Source: Pithys albifrons albifrons
Taxonomy: Eukaryota > Chordata > Aves > Passeriformes > Thamnophilidae
Assembly: GCF_047495875.1 (NCBI RefSeq)
Contig: NC_092474.1
Location: forward strand, 14,738,200 to 14,802,199
Direction of reading: 5' to 3'
Length of the DNA stretch: 64,000 nt
Part shown: positions 12,190 to 24,030 of the stretch, piece after piece
How the letters are laid out: the number at the start of each line of letters is the position of its first letter
Position numbering within the stretch: the stretch's first letter is position 1
Notes under the pieces: model-generated
The model's input: the letters and a program-made list of their open reading frames with translations, nothing else
What the model was told of the DNA's origin: nothing
The model's database searches: none
Made by a program: the position numbers and the translations under genes

Positions 12190-12560
12190 ATGACAGAATT
12201 ATTCAGGTTGGGAAAAACCTCAGAGATCGTCAAGTCGATCCCAGCACCACCAACGCAGGTGCCACATCCATACACTTTTTGAACACTTCCAGGGATGAGG
12301 ACTCCAACACTGCCCTGGGCAGTCTGTGCCAGTGCCTGACCACCCTTTCCATGAAGAAATGTTTTCCTAATATCCAATCTGAACCTCTCCTGGTACAACT
12401 TGAGGCCATTTCCTTTGTCCTGCCCCTTGTTCCCTGGAGCAGGGCCTGACCCCTACCCTCAGCTCCCCCCTCCTGTCAGGGAGATGCAGAGAGCTAGAAG
12501 GTCCCCTCTGAGCCTCCTTTTCTCCAGGCTGAGCCCCCCCAGGTCATCTTCTCATCAATG
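12190..12560 (-). mobile_element. CR1 fragment, 370 bp
   Basis: ACAGAATTATTCAGGTTGGG tail subtype, through TGAACCTCTCCTGGTACAAC, to the CTCCTTTTCTCCAGGCTGAG block derived from the end of ORF2. Related in subtype to the copies at 23.2 and 54.4 kb. Confidence 0.9.
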
Positions 12561-13539
12561 GAATGATAGAATTATTCTCTGAGCAGATATTAGCACCTTG
12601 ATCCTGGCAGGAGCTGCTGAAAGTCACAGAGCTGATGTAGCAGGAAAGGCTTTGGCATGGATGGTCCAGAAAGCCCTCCACGGACATTGACACAGTCTCT
12701 GGTTATTCACCTGAGCTGAAATGCATCTCCTTTGCACAGTCATTCCTGCCTCCATTGTAATCACACCATTTTTTGTTCCATTGGTACCTCCCAGGGGCAG
12801 CCTGGAAACAATCCTTCACCTTAGTCTCTGGTCTGAGCTAGGATGGTCCTATCAGTCACTGCCAGCTTTGACAGCTGCTATTCCCTTCAGCTTTCCATCT
12901 GCTGCACACTGAAGCAAACAGGGACCCCCTCCTGCTGCAGCAGCATGGCCTGGCCCCAACCCTGCCAGTAATCCCATCCCTGGAGGCACAGGAGCCCTCC
13001 CAGAATGGCACTGGCTCCCACAAACCTCTCTCAAGTGTCACTGCTGACAACAGCCTGCCCAGCACCTGGCCATGGGGACATGACCCTCTCCACATCACTC
13101 AGGAGCCAGCTCAAGCCACCCAAACATGTTCCAGCCATCACATCACAACAGATCACATTGGTGTGGGCAGCTCCTGCTGAGAGTGAGCACAGCATGCGGG
13201 TTCCTGGTGCTTCCAGAGCACTACACACTCCCTGGAGAGCCCAGCTCCAGGCTGGGGGCTGGCTGGGTGCACCCCCAGAAACAGAGCACCTGCCACTGCT
13301 GCTCACACCCCCTCCACTCACAAGAGCAGAGGATCCCAGCTTGATGCCCTGAGTGACATTTCCCAGGAAAAGAACAGCACAGTAAATTCAAAGGTTAAAT
13401 TTGCATATTCCCTGTTGCTGCTCCAAAGAGCCAGGCAGACATTGAGGATGAGCTGCTGCCAACCTGCTGTATGGGGAGCACCAACACCCTGTGCCACCAG
13501 GGCTCAGGGACCTTTTTGGGTGGCACCACAAACCTTTTC
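12561..13539. other. Unique noncoding DNA
   Basis: No exon or repeat recognised. Confidence 0.6.
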
Positions 13540-13806
13540 AGGGATGGGGTAATGGCCTCCAGTTGCACCAAAGAAGGCTCAGGTTGGATATGACAAAAAA
13601 ATTCTTCACTGAAAAGGTGGTCAGGCATTGGCACAGGCTGCCCAGGCCAGTGGTGGAGTCATCATCTCTGGAAGTCTTCAAAAAATGAGTACACAGGACA
13701 CTTCACAATATAGTTTAGTGGATATGGGAGTATTGGTCAAAGGTTGGACTTGAGGATCTTCGAGATCTTCTCAAATCTTAGTATTTCCATGATTCTGTGA
13801 TTCTTC
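13540..13806 (+). mobile_element. CR1 fragment with tail
   Basis: GGCCTCCAGTTGCACCAAAG, CTCAGGTTGGATATGAC and the final ATTTCCATGATTCTGTGATT. The middle section is more diverged than either end. Confidence 0.85.
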
Positions 13807-16798
13807 ACAGGCCTTTACTTCAAAGAGTGAGCAAACCAAAGGACCACAGGCAGTAGAGAGGACTGAGTTTTGGACCTCCATCTGTAGAGCAGCCCAGGGC
13901 ATTGAGGAGGAAGCCCTCCATCAACCCTTCTAGGGATCCATCCTGGGAAGGAGCCTCAGAACCACTTCTGCATTAACCAGCACAGCAACTGCTCTCAACA
14001 ATGTGCCTGGGACTGCATCAGTCCAGTGTGTCCAGGGAAGCCACAAAAAACCTCCACAAAAAAGCTCCAACAGCTGCAGACTCAGCAAAATGCTCCCACT
14101 AAGCCCTGGGAGTTTACAAAGTGTGCAGCAGCACTGTCACAAATCCAAACAAGCCACAAGTGACTCGCCCAGCAGGGAAGGGTGGGAAGGGTTGGCTTTG
14201 ACTAAACAGAAGCAAAACAGCAGTAGAGGAGGAGTCTCCATGGGACAGGACGCAGGCTCAGCCACGAGCTCCTAAAACACAGGGAGAAACTCTTGGACAG
14301 CACTTGTGGTGGAAGACACAGAGGGTCCCCCTGGAGCATGGGCACAGAATTCCCCAGCTCAGCAATGGCACAAAGCTCAGCTCCAGTCAAAGAATTACAG
14401 AATCACTGAGGCTGAAAAAGGCCTTCAAGTTCATTCAGTCCAACTTTTGAGTCCTGTGGTAGCATTAAACTGCTAAAAGTGCATTCCCAAGCCTTGCCTC
14501 TCACACACCTCCAGGTGTTTCTGTTGCACTCTGAGGAATCATCCATTCCCTCTCTCTCACCTCCTTGGGAAGCTCCTCTGAAACACAGACCTCAGCTCTG
14601 CTCTATCCCTGCCAGAGGTGGGAGGGCCTGCAGGTTGGCATTGCTGGATGGTTTGCTGAAAATATAAATATGTGGCCCTTGTTGCACCTTCCATGTGACT
14701 TTCATGGACCTTGCTGGGAGCAGCTCAGGAGGGCTCTCCTGCTCAGGAACGCTCTCCTGTCTCTCATACACCAACTTCTCTTCCCCTCTTTTCCATCTCC
14801 CTTTGATATCAAGCAGCTCCAGCCCCTGTTCATGTCCAACTCTGTGTGTCCTCAGCGGTTTAGGTCTTTTTGGAGAGAAGAGAGTGGAAGGAACCATAAC
14901 TCTCCAAGGGAGGAGGCACTGATGTACATAGATACCTGTACACAGAGACCCTGATCCCCCCTGGAGTGGAGAGGACGGGACAGGACAGGACACCACAGGC
15001 TTTTCTCAATGCTGAGCCTCTTGCCTCACCAGTTCCAAACTCATCAGCTCACCCAGGTCTCAGCTCGTGCCATGCTGCCCACAGCCATTTGTTTTATTAT
15101 TTTTGGTGCATGTCTCTGATTTTCCTGTCCCTCTCGGGTGACAAACAAGGTGCGGCCCATTCTTCACAAACTGTGTGCTCATCCCATGACGATTTCCACC
15201 CGTGTCCCATGACAGAGACAAGGGCAGCCCCTCATGCAGCTCTCACAATGTTCTTCTTGCCCAGCCCATGTGTGGCCTCAGCTGACACAGCCCCACACAT
15301 GTGCCCATGGTGTCACACACCCAGGTATGGCCACACTATGCAATGGGCATTTTGGTCTCAAACCCACCCACACAACCTCACAATGCAGCAATGCCTGCAG
15401 GGTCCCCACAAGACTGCACTTGGGTGTGCACGTGGCCTGAATGACCAGTTGTGCCCATCATCTCATCCTTCCCAAGCAGGAGGGGTTTGGGGAAGCCAGA
15501 TGGGCAGCTGGGGGGCACACGAGCTGCTCTGGCAGCCTGAGCCAAAGGTGGGTCAAGGCTCTTTTATAGGAGCTGTTGGGGTGCCCTTGCAAACCCTGTT
15601 TTCTCATTGTCCTCTCTGCTCGTTTTGACACTCACAGTGGGGTTCTTTTGGCTCAGTTCATAGTGAGAGATTCCTGTGCCATTAAAGCCCTGTTTCCCAT
15701 TATCACTTCCCACATCTCCCGGTGCCAAGTGTTGGGCTCAGGCCTTTAGTTCACAGGATCTCTCTGTTTTAGAGAGCACAGTAAGTGCCCACTCTGCCCC
15801 AGTCCTGCCAGCAGGGAGGGCTCCCAGGTCTTTTTCAGCAGCCCGGTGCTGCATCCTTCTGCTCTACAGCAACTGGAATGGTCTCTGCAGTGCCACGAGG
15901 GCATCAGGTCTCCACATCTCCTCCCCAGGGATGTTCGATCTGCACTGGGGGGTGTGGGGACAGACAAGGGACTCTGCCACACTGTCACCCTCCCCTGTGG
16001 ACAGAAGAACAGAGTGTGCTGATGGGGATTCCTTAGGAGGGGCTCCCTGCCTGGTCACATCCAGGGTGGGTGGGAGCCACTGGCCCATGGCCCCTCTATG
16101 GCACACCCTAAATGACAGCAGGGCAGCAGCAGAGCTGCACCTCGGCCCCTCCAGGTGACCTCGTGCTCCACTCACTGTCCATCCTCTGCCACCACAGCCA
16201 AGCCCTCACTCCACCACATTCATCTCTCAGCAGCACAGAGCGGGTGGAACAAACCCAGAGTCATCACACAGAGTACTTTAGGAGCTGTGACATCTTTTTC
16301 CCCCCACTGAGCCTTATGGGGTGGCTTTATGAGCAGGAAACAAAGGTGCATGGAAGGGAGTAGTGCTCGAAAGGGCCACAGCAAAGCCTTAACCTTAGGA
16401 GGAGAGGAGCAAGTTAGAAAGACTCAGAAATCCAGCTGAAACCAACGGAGTGCAAACACTTCCAGAGAGCCCATCCCAGCTGCAGCAAGAGGAGGGAGGA
16501 GGGTGCACAGCACACTGAGAGCTGCCTTGGCTGGCACCCACTGGGTATTTGCCAACAGAACAAGCTCAAAAGGCAGGCACAGAATGCGTCAGAGGGCTGG
16601 GATCCCCCTCCACACCCAAGGCAGACACTGTGCAGTGCAGGGAGTCCCTGGGATCAAGCACAGCTCCTCTCAGGGCCTGCAAGTCCTGCAGCCCATCCAT
16701 CAGGGCTCAACCCCAAGACATTTCACACAAAGCTATGTAGGCAGCAAGGCTGGAGAAGGGACAGTCTGCAATGAGGGGTTCTCACAACAATAAAAACA
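13807..16798. other. Mostly unique noncoding DNA
   Basis: Apart from the CR1 scrap at 14.4 kb, nothing recognised. A 220-codon plus-strand frame (14,966-15,628) has random, Ser/His/Cys-rich composition and no domain pattern. Confidence 0.6.
14393..14530 (-). mobile_element. CR1 3' end, diverged
   Basis: TTACAGAATCACTGAGGCTG, then TTCATTCAGTCCAAC. The inner boundary is unclear. Confidence 0.65.
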
Positions 16799-17066
16799 GG
16801 ATCATAGAATCATGGAAGTTAGAAGGGACCTTAAAGATCATCTCATTCCAACCCCTGCCATGGGCAGGGACACTTTTCACTATCCCAGGTTGCTTCAAGT
16901 CCTGTCCATCCTGGCCTTGGACACTTTCAGGGATGGGGCAGCCACAGCTTCTCTGCCCAACCTGTGCCAGGGACTCACCACCTTCAGAGTAAAGAACTTC
17001 TTTACAGCATCTAATCTAAAGCTCTCTCTCAGTTTAAAATCATCCCCTTTGTCCTCTCACTATTGA
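16799..17066 (-). mobile_element. CR1 fragment, about 270 bp
   Basis: GGATCATAGAATCATGGAAG tail, AGAAGGGACCTTAAAGATC, and onward to CATCCCCTTTGTCCTCTCAC. Confidence 0.93.
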
Positions 17067-17335
17067 CTTGTGTATAAACATGGCAGGTGCCCCTGGATGA
17101 GGGGCAGGCCCAGCTCTGACACCCACACAACATACACTGTGCAACCTTGTCTCTTGTTCATGCACCAGTGACACACATTTGGTTCCCTTCCCCACATTCC
17201 ATCTCCCAGCAGCAGCAGACCAGCTGGCATCCCTCCCAAGGGAGAGCAAATTCCTTGTCCATCTGACAAAGGAGTGCCAAGTAGCTTCTCCACTCCTTTC
17301 TCTGTGCAGGTTGCAGCCACAGGTACCTCTTCTCT

Positions 17336-17445
17336 TAGAATCACAGAATCATAGACCAGTTTTGGGTGGAAAGGACCTTAAAGATCATCTTGTTCCAACC
17401 CTCCTGCCATGAACAGGGACACCTTCCACTAGCCCAGGTGGCTCT
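17336..17445 (-). mobile_element. Short CR1 3' end
   Basis: Doubled inverted tail AGAATCACAGAATCATAGAC, through the CACCTTCCACTAGCCCAGG block. Same strand as the copy 270 bp to the left. Confidence 0.9.
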
Positions 17446-18457
17446 CCACCCAAAGCAGTGTGTGCACGTGGCTCAGGTGTACCCAGTTCAAGCTCTTCCA
17501 AGCTCCCAGTAAATCAAATGTCCTCAGGAAATAACCAAACTGCTTTGAGGCAGACTTTGTCCCCACAGCCCAGCTGGCCACCCAGAAGCTCAGGATTAAT
17601 TGTAACCCCGGTAAAATACTAGGAAAGCCAAAAATAAACACAGCAAAAGGAAAGCATTTCCCACTGAAAAGCCATGGCCAAGTAAAGGCTCTTCTGGGCT
17701 GGCTCCCAGGAGGCAGCTCGGATTCATTTATAGTGCCACTCGTACAAGCGTCTCTCTTTGGCTCTGCTGCTCCCTTGGAGCTCCTGCCAGCCTGGGATAG
17801 AAAGGGACTATTATTTGGACACACTGCCAGGCCAGCACTTTGCTGGAACACCAGCAGCACCCGCAGACCCTCAGAGAGCCTCCTCCCAGGGCTCAGGACC
17901 ACCCTCCCTGCACACAGCAGAGGATGCAGGCTCAGGACCACGGGAATAGCACTGGCTGACTTGGGCATGGTGTTTAAACAACCACTGTCTGATTTCTAGA
18001 CACTGCATTGCCTTCAGGGAATGGCCAGAGCCTCAGCAGCAAAAATTGTGTCATGGTAGAACTGGCTCTTGCTGAAAAGACTGGCAGAAAGGCTCATCAG
18101 TCCTGTGGGTAACATCAAACCCAAAGATGTCACCTTTCCCAAGCTTAAGATCGAGGCACAGCCTCTCAGCCAGGCTCTGCCTTCAAGCCCAGCTGAAGTC
18201 TCATCCCACTTGATGTCAGAATGGAGACTTCAAACTGCCATATCAAGGTATGCAAGAGCTGATATCCCCCCTCTAATTCCCAGGCAGGGATGGCAGAATC
18301 CCCTCGCTGTCTCACCCAGAAGGCCTAAAATTCATTTTGTGAGTCGAAATGGCACAAGCCAACTGAGGGATTCAGCAGCTGTTGCTCTGTAGTGAGCCCA
18401 CGTGGGGGAGCAGGGCTGGGGGGAGCAACACACAGCCCAGCCCAGGCCACTTCTGCT

Positions 18458-18552
18458 GCTGTGGCTGCCCCATGCCTGGAAGTGTCCAAGGCCAGGCTGG
18501 ATAGGACTTGGAGCAGCCTGGTCTCATGGAAGGTATCCCTGCCCATGGCAGG
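18458..18552 (+). mobile_element. Internal CR1 fragment
   Basis: CTGTGGCTGCCCCATGCC to CTGCCCATGGCAGG. Both ends are truncated and no tail is present. Confidence 0.88.
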
Positions 18553-19357
18553 CTCCTCTCCGACCCTCAGCCCAGGGAAATCGCTGCCCTGGGTCCAGGG
18601 GACAGCAGATCTCAGCCTGCTCCCATTGCTGATCCCTCTCCTGCCTCACATCTGGCAGCAGCTGCTGTCCCAGCCCATGGGTGGAGGTGGATGGAGAGCA
18701 AGTCCAACAGGCCACCTCCATATCCATGTTCCTCATGGCAGAGCAGCCTCCCACCACCCATCCCTGTGCATGTGGTTAATGCCACCAAGAACTGCTGTAA
18801 TTACCATTATTAATCCCCACTCCCTCAGGACACATTAGCTGAAAATTGAGGGATGGAGAGAAGTCCTTGGACTTCATAAATCAACTTGCGACAGAAAATC
18901 ACTGTCTGCATTCCAGTGTGTGTGCCAGACACAGCCCCAGAGTGCACCCAGTACCCACCTGTGCCTCCCTCCACTCCTCCTGGCCAGCCCACCACACTCC
19001 CCACCTCCTTCAGCCCCACTGGCTGAAGCAGATCCTTATTAGCCAGGAGCGGGGGACTTCCCTGCTCTCAGTTATCACCACTTTGGCCCAAACTAAGCCA
19101 AATTTTGGCTGCTTAGACATCCAGAAAATAGCATGCCCCAAATGCAGCTGGCACAAGGCACGTGGAAGTCACTGAGGGGCCTGTGTTTGGGGTTGGATCT
19201 CTCCAGGCAGGCACACTGCCTTAAGGACAGGTCTGAATTCACACCAGGTCTGCTAGGCAAAGGCAAACCTCAGCTAGTTCTCTCTTCCCCTGAGTTAAAG
19301 CCAGTCTAGATGAACATGAGTGCTGACACAATTAAACAAACCAAGTAAATGAAACCA

Positions 19358-19613
19358 GCATGAGGCTGTGTCAGGGGAGGTTTGGTCTGCATAGTAGGAA
19401 AAGGCTCTTCCCCCAGAGGGTGGTTGGACACTGAACAGACTCCCCAGGGCAGTGGGCACAGCCCCAGGGCTGCCAGAGCTCCAGGAGTATTTGGACAACA
19501 CTCTGAGGATCAGGGTGGGACTGTTGGGGTGTCTGTGCAGGGCCAGGGGCTGGACTCAATGATCCCTGTGGGTGCCTGCCAACACAGGCTGTTCTGTGAT
19601 TCTATGAAACCTG
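19358..19613 (+). mobile_element. CR1 fragment with tail
   Basis: CAGCATGAGGCTGTGTCAGG, CTTCCCCCAGAGGGTGGTT, and the ending GTTCTGTGATTCTATGAAAC. Close subtype match to the 34.98-kb copy. Confidence 0.93.
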
Positions 19614-20429
19614 GGATACCAGTGGACCCACATGGTGGCCAAGGTCCCACAGAGGGCCCAGCCCTGCTGTTGACAGGAGAGTCAGAGGAAGCCATCCCAC
19701 CAGACATAAGCTGCCAAATCTCCTTCAGCCCTGGGATGCTGAAGACCCTCCTCCAGCCTGCAGGAGCCATTTCCAAAGCAATTTCTGTCCGAGTGCACTC
19801 CCAGCTGGCAATGCAGATGTTCAGGGTTGCAGATTCCCTCATGTGCAGGGCAGCAGCATGAAATGCCACACTCCTGGACACCCAGAGAGAGTCCCTGTGC
19901 TCACACTCGGTGCTGTCACTCCTGACAGCAAAAGTGGCCTGAAAGAGGAGGGGAAGACCACGGCTGGATGGAAACCTGGTGCTTGAGTGAAAAAGGCTGC
20001 TGACCTTGCAGGGAACAGAGCCCCTGGAGACACAACCACAGAGGCTTCACTGCAACTGAGACAAACCATGTCAAGGTGCCCTCCAGCCCAGGCCAGGAGA
20101 GGAAGGTGTGTGGTAAGTACCAGCCTGTATTGCCTCACCCCCACGACAGAACGGACGCTGTCAAATCCTGTGGATCCTGTGAGTAGGAATATCCCTGGCA
20201 CACGGACTCCAGCCTCTTCTCCAAAGGGAAAGGGACAGACAGCCCTCTAGTGTAAAGCCAATGCTAACCACGTTTGTACAGGCATGGGAAGCATTAATCT
20301 CAGTTGCATCCGTGCTGGGTGTGTGTACTTGAGGCAGAACCTGTGCCCAAGGAGAGGGATATGCTCCCCAGCTGCTCCCACCACAACTCCCACAGCCCCT
20401 CAAAACACGCTAATGCCAAAGGGATGTGC

Positions 20430-20705
20430 AATCACAGAATCTCAGAATGGTTTGGGGTGGAAGGGCCCTTAAAGCTCATCTTGTTCCACTCCCTGCCATG
20501 GGCAGGGACACCTTCCACAAGCCCCATTCAACCTGGCCTTGGACACTTCCAGGGATGGGGCAGCCACAGCTTCTCTAGGCAACCTGTGCCAAGGCCTCAC
20601 CAGTCTCACAGCCAAGAATTGCTTCCCAATATCCCAACTAACCCTGCCCTCTGGCAGTGGGAAGGCATTGCCCCTTCTCCTGTAACTCCAGGTCACAATG
20701 GCTTT
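20430..20705 (-). mobile_element. CR1 fragment, about 275 bp
   Basis: AATCACAGAATCTCAGAATGG tail to CCTGTAACTCCAGGTC. It ends about 55 bp before the plus-strand solo LTR. Confidence 0.93.
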
Positions 20706-20760
20706 CAGGTGACCATTTTTCTCTGCAGAGACAAACCCCATTTTCACCAACTCAGCATTC

Positions 20761-21359
20761 TGGCCTAGCTCAGCAGGTGGGACCAGTTATCACTGTGTGG
20801 GGGTGATCAAAGCTGTGTATTCTACGCCCTCTATTCATTCCCCAAGGACAATGGACCATTAGCAGCAGCTGCCCAGGGAGTCATTAGCACCTTCACACCC
20901 AGCCTGGGAGGGGCGTGGCTGCCAACGGTTCAACAATACCCCCCTGGCTCCCAGAGTTAATCACCCATTGTGTGAGTCCCTGCCCAGGGGGAGGGACTGG
21001 GTGCTCCCTGAGGGTACATAAATGGTGGGTAAGAAGACCTCAGGAATCTCTCCTTGGATCCAGAGGAGAAGCAGGACCTTGATAGGAGGAGATCACCACT
21101 GCCAACCAGACCACAGCCCTCACCTGCACCAACAGGTTCTTCACTTCCTTTTGCTTTGGACTCGGAGGAACCACGCAGGTCTCAGCACAAGGGCAAACAA
21201 ACCCCTTTGGGTTTGTGCCCCAGGACACTGGGTTATACTGCTGGGTTTTGTGAGTTGAAAGCAATTTCTCTCTCTCAGTATATTTATTGTAATATCTTTC
21301 ACAAAATTGTAACTCTGACTTATAATCTTCTCCTGCTGGTTTACCTTTAAACCAGCACA
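20761..21359 (+). mobile_element. ERVL-type solo LTR, older copy, TSD CATTC
   Basis: 599 bp, from TGGCCTAGCTCAGCAGG to AAACCAGCACA, flanked by CATTC at 20,756-20,760 and 21,360-21,364. TATA-like TACATAAA lies at 21,015-21,022. It is the same family as 37,535-38,164 and 61,275-61,902 but more diverged, with short deletions in U3 and a different U5 region, so it is an older insertion or a different subfamily. It interrupts nothing recognisable. Confidence 0.88.
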
Positions 21360-21364
21360 CATTC

Positions 21365-23204
21365 GCTCTTAGGATTTCCAAAGACACCTCTGTTCAGGAG
21401 ACAGTGTGGAGCATTCATAGCCTGCCATCAGTGGTCAGAAAAGGCTTTAGAAACTCCAACTTGTGCAGCAGCTGATGACAAAGCCCCCCATGGTGACTGG
21501 AAGCAGGGAAAGCTGAATTTGGGCCCTCCAAAGGCATTTTCCATTCCTCTCCCACCTCCCTTCTGCTTATGAGTCAGGCTGAGTTCCCATCTCCCTGCAC
21601 ATGGCTGTGTTACACACATGGTTGTTGTCCATGGCTCCAATCATCACTCACAGCCTTAAGAAACACACGCAATTAAAATCAGTATTTAAAGTCATCAAAC
21701 AAGCACATGCAAATCTCACCAGCCACACAATTCACTCTGACAGAATGACACAGGCTGTGGAGCCAAGAGCTGTGCTGGAGTGTCCAGAGCAGAGCTCTGC
21801 CCACAGTCTTCAAAATTCAATGGAAACACACCAGTTTTAAACACTTTCCCAAATCCAGCTCACAAAATCTGTCACTTTGATGTGAATGGTCCCAGTCTCA
21901 GACTAATCAGTCACTTTTACTTCCTCTTTAGTAGCTAAAGACGCAAATGAACTCCCAGCAAACTGCACAGCTTCAGGAGAAGAATTTAGCAGCCAGATGG
22001 TTCTTGCAAAAGATTGTTTTTTAACAAAAATATAAAAGTTAACCCATCTCCCCAGTGAGCAGCTCACAGGAGATGATCTGACACATCACAAGTCATTCTG
22101 AACTGTTGTATCAGAGCATCACTTCTGCCATAGAAATGCCCCTTCCAAAATCATCGTGTAAATTATAATTATCACTAATAACTGATCAATTAGTGCAAGT
22201 CCATGCAAGACACTGTAATTATCCTGTGCACTCAGGGAAGAATAGAAATCATCCCATTTGAATGCAAACATTCCTTTGTTTCCAGGGAAGGTGCAGCACA
22301 GAGAGATGAAAGAAAGCACAACTGCTGAAAAGGTACCAGGATTCAAAAAGCCATCTGAGGGAATGTGTCCAGATCCCATGGGATGGAGCAGAACTGTGAC
22401 AGGCTGGAAGCTCCCATCCAGGCACTGAACCTCATTCTACTGTCATATTTCCATTTGCTTTCTCTGGACTATTTTCATCTTCATGTGGAATTGAGGTTGT
22501 GGATAGGGATCAAAGACTCTCCAGACCTCCATGGATTAAGCACAGCAATGCTGGACCAAAAAGTTTTTCTGAGTCAGCTCCAGAAGTGAACAGCAAAACA
22601 AGGATTTTGATCCCTTCAGGATACTGATGGTGGAAGGAATCAGTCAAGCACTACCTGATCCTTGGCTGTCTGGGTGGAACTCAGGCAGCAACACAGGGAG
22701 CAACATACAGCCGGTGCTTTGGAGAAGAGAAGTGCAGGATGGGAACCCTGGACTTCTCCAAATGTTTCTGACCCACTGCTAAATAACACTTCAGTACCAC
22801 AAAGAAATAAATCCTGTGCAGGTAGGTATCATTCCCCTAAATGTCTGAGCTTTTTGAAGAAGTGAAAGGGGGAACAGTATTAAGAAGTATTATCATTAAT
22901 GGTATAAGAAGTACAGAGCATGTGGGGTACAATAACCCCAAGCATCCGAACCAGCCTGCAGGGGTCTGGGAGCTATCATGGCATCAAGGTGAACATGAGC
23001 CAATGGTTGTCCTTACAGAAACATGGCAACTCCATCCTGGGCTATGCAAGAAGGAGCATGGACAGTGGAGTGGGACAGTCACTGCCCAGCTCCATTCAGG
23101 GCTGGGGTCTGCACCTCCAATACTGTCCAGCTGGGGTTTCCTGAGTCCAAAATTTACTTGGGAAAAACAAAAAATTCCAATGGAGGATGAACTCGGTCAG
23201 AGAA
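21365..23204. other. Unique, relatively AT-rich noncoding DNA
   Basis: Contains the motif cluster at 22.15-22.29 kb. No exon recognised. Confidence 0.6.
22150..22285. promoter_or_regulatory. POU/SOX/homeodomain motif cluster in the putative intron
   Basis: Dense TAAT-type cores (TTATAATTATCAC, CAATTAGTGC, GTAATTATCC), then ATTTGAATGCAAA at 22,256-22,268, one base short of the palindromic POU element ATTTGAAATGCAAAT, and CTTTGTT (SOX-type) at 22,274-22,280. Motif clustering in otherwise unique DNA suggests an enhancer, but conservation was not testable here. Confidence 0.25.
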
Positions 23205-23745
23205 ACACAAAATTGTTCAGGTTGGGAAAGACCTCTGGGATTATCCAGTCCAAAATTTCCCACAGCAGCAGCACCACCATGTTGACCACTAAATCATGTC
23301 AAGTGCCACATCCATGCATTTGTTGAACACCTCCAGGGATGGTGACTCCACCAATGCCCTGGGCAGCCTCTGCCAGTGCCACACCATTTCGATGAAGACA
23401 TTTCTCCCAATATCCAACCTAAACCTCCCCTGGCACAGCTTGAGGCCATTCCCTCTCTGCCTGTGCCTTATTCCCTGGAGCAGAGCCTGACACCCCTGCC
23501 CAGCTCTCCTCTACTGTCAGGGAGTTGAAGAGAGCCAGAAGGTTCCCCCTCAGCCTTCTTTTCTCCAGGCTGAGCCCCCTCAGCTCCCTCAGCCCCTCCT
23601 GTTGCTCCAGCCCCTCCCCAGCTCCATTCCCTGCCATGGACACGCTCCAGCCCCTCAATGTTCTTGTCATGAGGGACCCAGAACTGCCCCAGGGAAGGAG
23701 GTGCCTCAGCAGGGCCAGCACAGGGAGGGGCACTGCCCTGGTCCT
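23205..23745 (-). mobile_element. CR1 fragment, about 540 bp
   Basis: Diverged tail (AACACAAAATTGTTCAGG), ATATCCAACCTAAACCTCC, then TTTTCTCCAGGCTGAGCCCC and a region corresponding to the C-terminal end of ORF2, including CACGCTCCAGCCCCTCAATG. Its reading frame is broken. Confidence 0.88.
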
Positions 23746-23807
23746 GTGACACACCATGGCTGGGATGGCCCAGGATGACCATGGAAGGTCAGAAGCCTTT
23801 AGTGTGT

Positions 23808-24030
23808 CATAGAACCACAGAATCACTAAATCATGGAATGGTCTGATTTGGAAGGGACCTTAAATCTCACCCCATCCCACACACTGCCATGGGTAGGGAC
23901 ACCTTCCACCAGCCCAGGTTGCTCCAAGCCCCATCCAACCTGGCCTTGGACACTTCCAGGGATGGGGCAGTGACAGCTGCTCTGGGCACCCTGTGCCAGG
24001 GCCTGCCCACCCCTAAAGAATTGCTCCCTG
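23808..24030 (-). mobile_element. CR1 fragment, about 220 bp
   Basis: CATAGAACCACAGAATCAC tail, through TGCTCCAAGCCCCATCC, to GCCTGCCCACCCC. Same orientation as, but different subtype from, the CR1 copy just to the left. Confidence 0.92.

Larger units (their letters stand above)
17446..20429. other. Unique noncoding DNA with two CR1 pieces
   Basis: Outside the CR1 pieces at 18.5 and 19.4 kb nothing was recognised. A 179-codon minus-strand frame near 17.4-18.0 kb shows no recognisable family. Confidence 0.55.

Noticed and set aside
14966..15628. 220-codon plus-strand frame
   Set aside because: No domain, signal or splice context; low-quality random composition.
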